Under the pieces are notes generated by a model. It searched no databases and was not told where the DNA came from. It saw only the letters and a program-made list of their open reading frames with translations. From Diphasiastrum complanatum (Eukaryota > Streptophyta > Lycopodiopsida > Lycopodiales > Lycopodiaceae), in NCBI GenBank assembly GCA_029204225.1, contig CM055110.1, positions 36,226,675-36,290,674 of the forward strand: a stretch of 64,000 nt of DNA, in the 5' to 3' direction. Each line of letters begins with the position of its first letter. Position 1 is the first letter of the stretch. This document shows, piece after piece, positions 23,758 through 34,434 of the stretch. The translations under genes were made by a program, and so were the position numbers.

Positions 23758-25830
23758 CTGAAGCCACTCAGCATATGACTAGCCTCATTGGTTGTTTCGA
23801 GTCCTATACGCCTTATAGTACCCAGAAATATGTCCACCTTGGTGACAATAGGACATAGGCTATTGCATGGATACTTGTACAAATTGAGTCATTGCTTTTC
23901 AGCCTCTAGTCAGGCTCTCAGTACTTCAATTCATTCAAATAAAGGTTTACTTTGGCATTATAGACTTGGTCATTTAAATCATGTTGTTGTACAACAAATG
24001 TCTAGACAATCTATTGTTCTTGATCTCGACTATCCTCGCAAAAGAGTCGAGTTATCTATCTGTCAAGACTGTCTAGTTGGTAAATAAACTAGGAAACCTT
24101 TTAAATCAAGCCATCAGCACATTGCTAGAGGATTGCTAGATGTTGTACATTCAGATATTTCTGGCCCGATGAAAAAATCCTTCGCTAAAGGATGCCAAGT
24201 ATTTTATAGCCTTTATTGATGAATTTTCCAGAAGGACCATGGTGTATTTTATAAAGAAGAAATCAGAAGACTTCAACTGCTTCAGAATCTTCAAGGAGCA
24301 TGCAAAGAAGGAGACTGGAAAGACGATCAAGGCTCTAAAATCAGACAATGGTGGAGAATATATCTCTATTGAGTTTAAGGAGTACTGCCAAAGCCAAGGC
24401 ATTGAGCAGCAATTCATTACTCCTTACAGTCCTCAGTCTAATGGCTTAGTCGAGAGGAAGAACCGTACCCTGGTTGAATCTGCCAAATGTATGCTAGCGC
24501 ATGCATCGTTTCCCAAGAGATTCTGGGCCGAAGCTGTCTCCACATCAGCTTACATCTAGAATAGATGTTCAACTAAGGTCCTCTGAGGCAAGACACCCCA
24601 CAAGGTGTGGACATGCTCTAAGCCTTCTATGAAGAACCTAAGAGTGTTTGGATGTGTTGCCTACACGTAGATCCCAAAAGACACAAGGAAAAAATTGGAC
24701 TTCCAATGTCTCAAGACCATCCTGATTGGATATACTTCATCTGATAATACATACAAGCTGTATGATCCTGATACCTAGCAAATCTTGTATAGCCAAATAT
24801 AGTCTTTATTGAGGATCAGTTCATCGACATCAAAGTTAAGGATATTGCTCCAGAAGAACCTTCATCACCTGCCATTGATATGACTATCCGAGCTTCTGGC
24901 TCAAGCGTGTCTATTGTCGACCCACTTCATGACAACGAATCAGATGAAGACGTTGCTGCTACCTAGCAACAAATCCCAGGAGTGGTTCATCAGTCAAATC
25001 TTCCCAGAAGATCAAGCCGAGTGCGCACACAGCCCACAAGGTATACTCCTGAGTCTGCATGTCTCTTGATATAGGAACCGACAACAGTCAAAGAGGCACA
25101 CAACCAACGAGACTATGATCTCTAGAGAGAATCTATGGATAGAGAGTATTTCTCTCTGATCAAGACCTAGACGTGGTCACTAGTCAAAGCTCCTATGGCT
25201 GTAATATCAATGATTGCAAATGAATCTTCAAGATCAAATACAATGCCAATGGAGCAATTGATCAAAGAAAGGCAAGACTGGTAGCACGAGGATTCACTCA
25301 GATTCTGAATGTCGACTACAGCGAGACTTTCAGTCCAGTAGTCAAACATTTGTCGATCCAATGCTCTTGTCTTATGCTGCAGCGCCAACCTCGAACTACA
25401 TCAACTTGATGTACAAACAACCTATCTGAATGGAGTTATACAAGAAGATATCTACATGATCCAACCTGAAGGATACATTCTAGAAAGTATGAAGAATCAT
25501 GTCTGTAAACTCCACAAAGCACTTTACAGCTTGAAACAGTCTGCTAGATCTTGGGTTCAGAGGATCAACACATTCCTCATCAAACAAGGATTCAAACCAA
25601 GCATTGTTGATTGCAACGTCTATTCCAAGTCAGTGCAACAATCCTTCATTATCATCACCTTATACGTGGATGATACGTTGCTCTTCAGCAACAATACCAA
25701 TCTGGTCAAGGATTCTAAGCAGATGTTGTTTTCAGAGTTTGACATGATTGATCTGGACGAAGCTCACTTCTGTCTGGACATTCAAATCCATAAAGATAGA
25801 GCGAGACGACTGATTTACTCAACAAAGGTA
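23758..25830 (+). pseudogene. Copia integrase and reverse transcriptase, copy A
   Basis: Continuation of the polyprotein: GAG-pre-integrase (LWHYRLGHLNHVVVQQM, 23950-23990), the first catalytic region (VVHSDISGPM, about 24145), LKSDNGGEYISIEF (24338-24375), LVERKNRTLVESAKCM, the LRVFGCVAYT and SSDNTYKLYDPDT blocks, then reverse transcriptase with LNGVIQEDIYMIQPEGY (25429-25480), LHKALYSLKQSARSW and an intact LYVDDTLLFSN catalytic motif (about 25660-25690). The frame has stops at, for example, 24085, 24558, 24670 and 25090 and stops matching reverse transcriptase at about 25830, where a second integrase copy begins. RNase H is missing. Confidence 0.88.
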
Positions 25831-26911
25831 TCGAGTTTAAGGAGTACTGCCAAGACCAAGACATTGAGCAACAATTCATCACTCCTTACAGTCCTCAATC
25901 TAATGGCTTAGCTGAGAGAAAGAACCGTACTTTGGTCGAATCTACCAAATTTATGTTATCGCATGCATCATTACTTAAGAGATTCTAGGTTGAAGTTGTC
26001 AGCCTACATCCAGAACAGATGTTCGAACAAGGCCCTCTCAAACAAGAAACCCCACGAGGTGTGGACAGGCTCTAAGCCTTCTTTGAGAAACCTAAGAGTT
26101 TTTGGGTGCATTGCCTACGCGCAGATCCCAAAAGACACGAGGAAGAAATTGGAATTTCAAGGCCTCAAGACCGTCCTGATCGGATTTACTTCATCTGATA
26201 ATACTTATAAGTTGTATGACCCTGATACCCAGCAAATCTTGTATATCCGGGATACAGTCTTCATCGAGGATCAGTTCGTTGACCTCAAAGGCAAGGATAT
26301 TGCTCAAGAAGAACCCTCGTCACCTGCCATTGACACGACAATCCGAGCTTCTGGCTCAAACATGTCTATTGTCGAATCACTTCGAGACAGCGAATCAGAC
26401 GAAGATGTTGCTGCTACCCAGCAACAAATCCCAGGAGCAGTTCTTCAGTCGAATCCTTCCAAAAGGTCAAGCCAAGTGCGCACACAGCCCACAAGGTATA
26501 CTCATGAGTCTGTCTGTCTCTTGATACAGGAATCGATGACAATCGAAGAAGCACTCAGCCAACTTGACTCTGATCTCTGGAGAGAAGCTATGGACAGAAA
26601 GTATTCCTCTCTGATCAAGAACCAGACATGGTCATTAGGCGAAGCTTCTATTGGCTGCAATATCATTGATTGCAAATAGATCTTTAACATCAAATACAAT
26701 GCCAACGGAGCAATTGACCGAAGGAAGGCAAGACTGGTAGCACGAGGATTTATCCAGATCTCGAATGTCGACTACAGTGAGACTTTTAGTCCAGTCATGT
26801 GGATCCAAATGCTCCTTTCTTATGTTGTACCTACTAACCTCGAAGTGCATCAACTCGATGTACAAACAGTCTATCTGAATGGAGTGATACAAGAAGATAT
26901 CTACATGAATC
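25831..26911 (+). pseudogene. Tandem second copy of copia integrase to RT start, copy B
   Basis: From 25833 the sequence repeats 24371-25460 at an offset of 1462 bases with modest divergence (SNGLAERKNRTLVEST, then an open stretch of 238 codons at 25963-26679 including LRVFGCIAYAQIPKDTRKKL and SDNTYKLYDPDTQQILYIRD). It ends within reverse transcriptase (VYLNGVIQEDIYMN) at 26911 and is fused to an LTR fragment. Copy B has fewer stops than copy A over the shared interval. Confidence 0.85.
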
Positions 26912-27290
26912 TGATACAGTTCTTTGTTCTACGTTCAGATTTGTGTTAATATTGTTATGCTTATTATTCATTTTGTCTGATCTTTCTAGTTGCTCTTTCT
27001 GGTAATAGACAAGTAACATTTAGGCTTGTCTTTCGCAAATGTTTTGCGACTAATTATCAGTCGAGCACTATCTAGCTCTTCGCAAATCATTCGCCACATA
27101 ATTTGTCTAGCTATTCACAACAAATTATTCTTCTGACGCTTCGTTTATTAATGTTTGGCTACGTAATCAAGAACGATCATGATTTCCATCACTAACGTTC
27201 TGTTCATTCTAATAGGCATAGTCATGCTTTCGGAGAGAGTCGCATAGCTCGTTCCGCTGCGCAAGAACAATTTTTCTTTCTTTTTGTTAA
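26912..27290 (+). repeat. LTR fragment, family B
   Basis: Positions 26928-27271 match 49473-49812 nearly base for base, in the same orientation, including GATTTGTGTTAATATTG and the end region AGAGAGTCGCATAGCTCG. No primer site follows, so the 3' terminus is lost. Confidence 0.7.
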
Positions 27291-28044
27291 TTTTTAAGTT
27301 TAAAATTTTCAAGTGTGTATAGATCAGTTTTAGACGTTCAATTTTGCTTTTAGTTCCTAATTTGATTCCAAAGTCTTGTAGAGATTTTTCTTATCTTTCA
27401 TTTTCACCAACTTGCAAGTCATTTGGCTAAGGGATGCAAAAGTTATTGCAATTTTTTCAAAAAGCTGTCAAAATAGGTGACTAGAAATTTTCTTTCACTT
27501 TGTTTGAATTTTTCAGATTTGATTTGAGTCTTAATCTCAAGTTTCTTAATGTTGGATTTAAGAGCATTGTCTCAGCTTTAGTATGATCTATATGGCAGGT
27601 CATTTGGATTAGTATCCAAAGAGTTATGACAACTCTTGATTCCTAGCTCTAGTTTTGCTAGTTTTCTTTCTTCAAAATTTCTAGACTTGTTCTGTTGTAA
27701 ATTTGACTTATCAAATCACATTCAATCATTGATTTGATCCTATAGCCTGATAGATCTTGTTGTTTTTCAAAGATATTGAGTTTTTATTATTTGGATCAAT
27801 ATTGAGTTTTGATCAAATTAGTGGAGATGGGTCAGACTAGCCAGAATTTTGGATTTTTCTTTAACAAGTGAGAGAGAAGCACTTCAACACTTCAACTTTG
27901 AAGTTTGGTGCCTTTGCAAATTTTTTCACAATTTTTGTTTTGAACTTTTTATATATATAAAAAAGAAACTTTACAAAACCTAACCCTATCCTAACCCTAA
28001 TTGAATACCCAGTGCCACAAGCGCCAGTCTCAAAACTCATTCTC
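27291..28044. other. AT-rich non-coding stretch with a promoter-like motif pair
   Basis: No gene seen. A TATA-like run (TTTATATATATAAAAAAG, about 27946-27963) is followed by two telo-box-like motifs (CCTAACCCTA and CCTAACCCTAA, about 27979-27999), the arrangement found at plant translation-gene promoters. No coding region follows on the plus strand. Confidence 0.4.
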
Positions 28045-28232
28045 TAACACTCGGTCCAACCCTCTCTCTCTCTAAGGCTCGATTCACTCCACTCTCTCCC
28101 TACACTCGGCTACCTCCCCTCTCTCTCTACACTCGGCTACCTCCTCTCTCTCTACACTTAATTACCTCCCCTCTCTCTATCCTCATCTGTCTATCCCTAG
28201 TTACTTCTCCTCTCTCTCACCCCCCCCCCTTC
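28045..28232. repeat. CT-rich degenerate minisatellite, left block
   Basis: Repeating units resemble CTCTCTCTACACTCGGCTAC, with a C9 tract at 28220-28229. Confidence 0.75.
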
Positions 28233-28255
28233 GGCTAACTGTTCAGAGCACTGCT

Positions 28256-28535
28256 CTATCGGTTACCCTTGGCAACACGTTCAATCTCATCTTTCCTCTT
28301 GATGGCATAGCTATTAGATGATCCCTTGGTAGCATTGATGAGCTCATCTACTAAGCATTTGGCAATAGTCTTTGTGTTCCTAAATGCACTTTCATGGGCA
28401 CCAGTGGTAAGTAAGTAAATTGCTTGATTTACATGCCTCAAAGAACAGATTGCCTTCTGATAACACTTGCGGATCCTATCCTTGTTGCATCCTCACGTGG
28501 ACCACTGTTAATGATAGCACTCAATAGATCATCGA
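28256..28535 (-). pseudogene. RPS5: Fragment of cytosolic 40S ribosomal protein S5 (uS7)
   Basis: The minus strand reads the conserved C-terminus of eukaryotic uS7: [17 protein letters not shown] (about 28475-28525), VIRRQ, then after a small frameshifting deletion near 28440 [40 protein letters not shown] and [17 protein letters not shown], then a stop at 28256-28258. Only about the last 90 of roughly 200 residues remain, and no start or 5' exons are present. The missing DISPL-like segment causes the frameshift. The left border at 28535 abuts CTTGTTGTTGCCAGG, which could be an old splice acceptor, so the copy may derive from genomic DNA and not a processed mRNA. It cannot make a working ribosomal protein. 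Confidence 0.88.
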
Positions 28536-28734
28536 TCCTGGCAACAACAAGGGTAGGTAGATCACATATGTCTATGTATGTATGTCAACAATCAGATGCT
28601 AAGAATGTTGCATAATTTTCAGAAGCTCCAAGATATTACCACAACACTCTTTTATGGTATGCTAATGGAGGCCTGACGATGGACATAACTGCAAAAACAA
28701 TGCTCCCTCCCTTTTTCTCCCTCACGAACTCTTC

Positions 28735-29085
28735 CTTGGCTTAGTCCATGACCCCCTTCCCTACTTGGTCATGCCCTCCTCCCAGCTCGGTCGAGATCCT
28801 CATACCATTTCTCTCCCCGGCTCAATCGAGATCCCATACTTTCTTCCTCATGCCCTTCCTCCCCAGCTCGGTCGAGATCTCATCCTTTCTCTCTCTCTTA
28901 CACTGGGTCAAGATCCCCCTCTCTCCTACCTTGTCACTCGATCGAGATCTTTCTCTCTCCTACACTCAGTCTAGACCTCTCTCTCTCCTACACTCGGTCT
29001 AGATCTTTCTCTCTCTTACACTCGGTCCAAACCTCTCTCTCTCTCCTACGCTCGGTCCAGATCCCTCTCTTTCCTCTCATGGTTC
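28735..29085. repeat. CT-rich degenerate minisatellite, right block
   Basis: About ten degenerate copies of a 27-35-bp unit whose core reads CTCGGTCGAGATC or CTCGGTCTAGATC preceded by CTCTCTCCTACA. The frames through it encode only repeat peptide (SLLHSV-like) and are not counted as genes. Confidence 0.8.
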
Positions 29086-29089
29086 CTAC

Positions 29090-30540
29090 AACTTTCACGA
29101 GCACTTGAGTGCACCATAGTAGTAGCCAAACAAAAAAAAAATTATCATAAAATTTTTGTAATTTCTTACGGTTCCTGTTAATTTCTTTCAAGCACCCAAA
29201 TGTTTCATGGAATTCAAATGATTATATATTTCAATTTGTAATTTTTTACAACCCCCTTTTTCTAAGTTGTTAAATTCAATTTTGCTTCTCATTCTATAAT
29301 TCTACGTAACTTGTTAGTGTGAGTTCGAATTCTAGTGCAATAAAAATGGAAAGTAATCAGAACGACGAGTCTGACACTGATAAGTTTTCGAAATGTTGTA
29401 ATTATTACTTTTCAATTTATTTATTCTTAAGGCTTCTTCTTTCTCCCTCAGTCAAATTTTCTTGTATATTATTTGCTTATTTTCAAATCCTCATATTATC
29501 TCCATTTGAGCTCAGAATTGAATACTGTTAAAAGCAAAAGTGCTATGACCTACAAGTTTTTGCCTTTCAGTTTCACTCATCATAGAACTTTGAGTTTAAG
29601 TGGGTGGAGAAAAGAGCAATTCGGCTATTTATCAAAGTCCATTGCACAACTCAGTATACCATAAACTACAAGTCCTTCAATTGTCAAGATGGATATGGAT
29701 TCCGATTTTGAGTACATAGATGATAGTGACTCTGAATATGAAGTGTGAAAAATGCAAAAATAAGCTTGGTAGAGGCCAGAAATTTTGTATATAGATAAAC
29801 ACACATGTGTGGAGCCTGTTCCCACGTGTTAAAATAGTATACTTGTCATGTACCATAATCATATAGGTTGTACATATGATTTAATTCAAGTTCTAGTGGC
29901 TAAAAAGGCCAAAAACTAGTTTTCTAGACATATGACACATGGCATCACTCTATTGATTGCATGAGCCACATCCTTTGGTTAGGTGTCATATCACATGTGT
30001 AGAGGACAGCTCACATGTGTGGAATAAGCTGAAGTAGGCGAATTTTGACTTCTAGAAGATTTCCAACTAAATCTCCATATAGAAGAAAAATGGACCAAAA
30101 GTGCTCAAAATAGAAGGTTTTGTCCAAGTGTCAGTTTTGCATGATGAATCATCATATGACAAAGCACCTTCACACATGTGGGATCAGAGGGATGATCAGT
30201 ACCACGAGCTCCCACTTATTGTATATATAGAACCACATTTGGCCATAATCATTGTGAGACACCAATCTTGGTTTTGGAAGCAATTTTGAGTGATTCTTTC
30301 CATTTGTCTACATTTGTTTTGATTGTTTTGAGGTTCTATCAATGTGTACTTGATTTTCAGGTTGGAGTACGTACTCAGATAGTGTTTCACACGTGTGAAA
30401 CTAGAAAGTACACCTACCTTCAATTAATGATTGTTCTTTTTAGGATTTTGTGTCTAGAATCGATCTAGATTGATCTTAATCTCAAGTAGATTGATAGATC
30501 AAGTAATCTGACAATAAATCCCTCTTGAGGATCAGATTAG
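29090..30540. other. Non-coding stretch with a cluster of CACATGTG and CACGTG palindromes
   Basis: No supported gene. Palindromic cores occur at 29802-29809, 29823-29828, 29992-29999, 30012-30019 and 30172-30179, and a perfect 16-bp palindrome at 30385-30400 (TTTCACACGTGTGAAA). Position upstream of a gypsy pol suggests LTR or leader sequence, but no termini could be defined. Confidence 0.45.
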
Positions 30541-30549
30541 GATCCACTC

Positions 30550-31744
30550 TTGGTCCTTTTTGTACTTTTTGCACATGAAGATCAATCTAACTATGATTTT
30601 GAAGATCAGTATTATGAGCACAGTGATGGCGAATCCAACCAGTGCAAACATGTGTCATATGGAGACTATCTAGAACATAATGAAAAACATTTTGATGATT
30701 ATGATGATCAACAAGTTTACCAGATGAGTCAACATAATCCAAGTGGTGGTGCTTATAGCAGTGATAGTGATGTTGAGGAGCTGTATTCATGTCAATTAGA
30801 ACAAGAACTACAGGTTCTGGACCTGCCATTTGGACTCTGTAATGCACCAAGTTCGTTCCACAGAGAAATGCAATTTGCTTTTAAAGATTATCTATAGAAA
30901 TTTCTTGAAATTTACTTGGGTCACCTTGGAGTCCATTTCACAGATATAGACCACCTGCATCGAATGGAGAAAGTATTTGAAAGATGTCGCAAGTATAAAA
31001 TTTTCCTAAACCAGAAAAATGCCAGATATGGGTTTCCCATGAAGTTGTGTTTGGGCATGTGATATCGAGACATGGCATTGGCCATGTCAGTGACTAGGGT
31101 ACACAATAAATTGTTTACTGGAAGATTTTTTTTGTTATACACAGATTTAGTACTCCTTATTATCCCAGAGGAAATAGCCAAGCTGAATCTTCCAATAAGA
31201 TTCTCTGCACTATTATGACGAAAACAGTTGAAGCAAGTCGATCTAATTGGGAACATAAACTACGTGAGATATTATGGGCATTTAGAATCGCTTACAAAAG
31301 TAGTACAGGTCAAACACCCTTTCAATTGGTTTATGGTCAAGATGTTGTCAAGCCGATTGAATTTTTTATACCATCTTTACGCATAGTAGCAACGGAACGG
31401 TTAAATGATGATAAGTCTTTACAACTACATTAAGAAGCGTTGCACAAATTGTGTGAAACTAGATTAATGACAGTTCATGCATTAGCAACAGAGAAAGTCC
31501 GTCGTAAGACATGGCACGATCGTCGATTACACAAAAAAGATCTAAAAGGAGGAGATCTTGCACTGATGTACAAAATAAGCTGATCAAGAGAAAATTAAAG
31601 TTTACTGGTGAAAACCTGTATAAAGTGAAGGAAATCATGAACTATGGAGCAGTGATTCTTGAGCACTTGGACAAAAACCGGTTTGATACTCCTATGAATG
31701 GCAGCCGATTACACAAGTTTTGGCAGCCTGTTCCGCCAGTTTAA
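30550..31744 (+). pseudogene. Ty3/gypsy RT and integrase remnant with internal deletion
   Basis: After an acidic N-terminal stretch (30550-30800), the plus strand reads LPFGLCNAPSSFHREMQFAF and KDYL of gypsy reverse transcriptase (30820-30895). The catalytic YLDD box reads YLGH (about 30912), followed by KVFERCRKYKIFLNQ and GHVISRHGI-like sequence (about 31050-31080). RNase H and N-terminal integrase are deleted. Integrase resumes at about 31143 with FSTPYYPRGNSQAESSNKIL, WEHKLREILWAFRIAYKSST, GQTPFQLVYG and the C-terminal RRLHKKDLKGGDLALMYK to a stop at 31744. The frame breaks at 30896, 31433 and about 31510. It is inactive. Confidence 0.82.
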
Positions 31745-32353
31745 CAAGCATGATCCAAATGATTTTTTATTTTTTTTGTTTTTCAATTTTTTTTTGTTTT
31801 CACTACTTCATTGTTAAATTTTATTTGGAAAAGACAATTAAAAATAAAAATAAAAATAAGGAAAGACTGATGAGCAAAAGTCAGAAAAGCCATCATAGTG
31901 GAAAAAGATGAAGAAAAGTATTTTCAAAAGATAATTTTTGATGAAAATGACTTATAAAATCACTGTTTTGGTCATATGTTAGTATACAGTATTGGAAACC
32001 TTTGCTGAACTTTTAGATTATACATCCAATTATATTTATATTGACTTGGGCGAAGGTTCTTTTCTAGAAAAAGTACATGTTTCTGAGTTAGGCGAATGAT
32101 CAGCAATATGCCATTTTGGGAACCTTCGCCGAGCACCTTACTCTCCTCAAAAACCTTCACTGACATGCTAGATGGTCTTTAAATGTCAAAATTAGGTTAG
32201 CTATAGGTTCAGAGCCTAAAAGTTGCATCTATAATAGTACTTGGGAGAAGGATCCTTTTGGGCGAAGGTTTGCTAGACCTGGAAAACATTCGTCGGATGG
32301 CTTTAGAACCTCAAAAACCTTCATCGAGATTTTTATAGCCTATTTTCATAGTA
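31745..32353. other. Post-pol spacer of the gypsy remnant
   Basis: AT-rich, no coding motif. Short recurring phrases (GGCGAAGGTT or AACCTTCGCC and CTCAAAAACCTTCA) occur four or five times at 32050-32335 in both orientations. Confidence 0.4.
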
Positions 32354-33262
32354 TTGAGCAAGCCTGCAAATTTTTGTTCAGAACTGATCAGCCAAACTAG
32401 TATCTTGTGTAATGGACCCTCCAAATTCACCTATAAGTTGGCTGAATTCGATTCATTTCTCACTTGTGCTAGCGAAGCTCTTGCCGATTTTTCCAGCAAC
32501 CAAAGCCTTCAAAACTTTTTGTACTATTTTCTGATATACACTCGCGCCTATTACTTTCAATTTTCGTCCTTTTCCATCATGTCTTCCATAGATACATCCC
32601 AGTTGCCGCCTATACTATCCATCGTGATGCCCCATCTGCAACAGATATCATGATCCTTTCTAGCACAAGCATTGTCACTCAGTAGATGACCCTTGTGGAG
32701 CCTCTGCTTATTGCAAAGGGTATTCATGAGAGAGCCTTCTCAGGGAGAATCAACATGGATTTTATCACTCTTGCCTTCAGTATTTGGAAGGAGGAGAAAT
32801 CCAAGTTTTACATTACTTTCCAAGGAGCCACACACAAGGTGTGCGTAACTGAGGCCGCCCTTGCTGCCATAGGGATATCATCTGGTACCCAAGACTCACC
32901 AAACCATAAGCAAGCCAAACAAGCTATTAAGCCTTATATTGACATTACCAATGATCTGCACTAGACTAATGATGGCTATCTTCTAGAAGCCATTACTGAT
33001 CTGGCCATTCAGGCCGTTGCTCAGCTCCTCAACAATTTTTTGATGGTTGACAACCTCATGAAAGACCAAATTACTTCCCAGATTTTGCATAGATTAGCTG
33101 AGTCTCACGCCAAGATAGCCAAGGCTCCTTTGGGACCATTGTTGTAAAGCTACCTTTACAAGCTTTACTTGCGGCGCCATCGGCGCCAGCTATGTCCCCG
33201 GCGCCAGCAGCGCCACTGCTGCTCCTGGCGCCAACGGCGCCGGCGCCGCTCCCGGCGCCACT
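32354..33262 (+). pseudogene. Downstream ORF of retroelement, unknown family, with Ala-Pro tail
   Basis: Three adjoining plus-strand frames form one decayed ORF: SKFTYKLAEFDSFLTCASEA (32420-32480), then NMDFITLAFSIWKEEKSKFY and THKVCVTEAALAAIGISSGT (32750-32890), a stop at 32962, then AIQAVAQLLNNFLMVDNLMK (about 33008-33065). A one-base shift near 33130 leads into APSAPAMSPAPAAP-type sequence (33175-33262). No retroviral enzyme motif is visible. Its position after a gypsy integrase matches the extra ORF some plant gypsy elements carry, but homology is not shown. Confidence 0.4.
33173..33262. repeat. GGCGCC-rich block
   Basis: Seven GGCGCC hexamers occur within 90 bp, encoding alternating Ala and Pro in one plus-strand frame. 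Three further copies lie at about 33834, 34032 and 34218. Confidence 0.85.
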
Positions 33263-34434
33263 GTGACCAGAATCCAGCCGGTGCCAAGTTCCTATGGCTG
33301 AAAATCTTTGATCGGTTCTAGTGAAGTCCAGAGAGCTCAGATCGATGTGCAATCACCTCACACGATCTAGGCATGATTAAAGGAAGCCTGGGGATCAATA
33401 AAATCTAGAGAGAGAAAATGACTTTCTAGAAAGAGAAAATCCTAGAGAGAGAAAAACGTGCTTTACCAGCTTGGGTAGAGTGCTTGGTATGGGGGGGGTG
33501 CCGAATCACACCAATACTATAGGGGAGTGCGGGTTGCGACTCAGGGCGAGCTCCAACCAAGTCTCAGCCTCCCTTGCTGGAATGTTGTCATGGCTCTCGC
33601 CTTGGCTTGCTAGCGCCCCGGAGACTAGGGTCGGTCACACACTTGAAATGTAACCTTCTCAGATTTATCAATAAAGTGGGATTTTCCTCAAACTGACTCT
33701 GATTACCTTCTGGGTTTCAGTGTTCGGTAAAAAGCGCCAGTTGTAAGGCCGCTTTCAAAATTTTTAACTTGGCACATAGCTGAGGGTCGTATCCCGGGAC
33801 GCCAGCGGTATGCCGTCGGGACCATTCGGTCCGTGGCGCCAGCGGTATGCTGTCGGGACCATTTGGTCCAAGAACTGGTTGTTTCCATATCTGTCGCGGC
33901 TTGTGGTTCTGAGTGTTCTTTGCATGAACGTGAATGGGTTAAGCTCTTGGGGAACGGGCTCTAACCTGTCAGCTGAGTTGGATGGCTTGCTTGGGTGGAT
34001 GTTACCTGTTTATGGCTGTCCAGTCTGGCGTGGCGCCAGGTTGGCTTCCAGCGCTCGTGACGAAGCTTTCAGTTGGTTAAGTCTGATGTAAGTCAGACCG
34101 CTTGCTTGGAATGGATGTTACTCGTTTGTAACGAAGCTTCGAGTTCGTTAAGTTTGATGTATGTCGGGCGGCTTGCTTGGAGGGAAGTCACCCACGTCGG
34201 GACCCTCGATCTGGCATGGCGCCAGGTTGGATCTCAATGTTGGTTTTCGGAACTTCAAGTTGGTTAAGTCTGATCGTTGTTGGCGAGTTGGCTGCTTGTA
34301 TGTCAAGTGGGTTTGGATGGCAAGAGTTGAAGGCTGGGAAGCTAAGTCGTGGTTCCCGGCTCCCTTTGGGATGCCTGCGCTACAACCATATAAGTGGTTC
34401 AAGACCGTTTTTGGAGAGCTCAAATGAGCCATCA
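33263..34434. repeat. GC-richer inserted repeat with degenerate internal repeats
   Basis: This segment separates two halves of the unidentified retroelement ORF. It holds repeated phrases GTTGGTTAAGTCTGAT (34071-34086, repeated at 34258-34273, variant near 34144), GCTTGCTTGG (33986, 34100, 34171) and TGGCGCCAGG (34031, 34217). The part at 33372-33465 matches 21150-21225, and an AATAAA lies at 33670-33675. I see no coding potential beyond chance frames. It is probably LTR-like. Confidence 0.45.

Noticed and set aside
28748-29191. Frames over the CT-rich minisatellite
   Set aside because: They show the repeat's periodicity and no domain.
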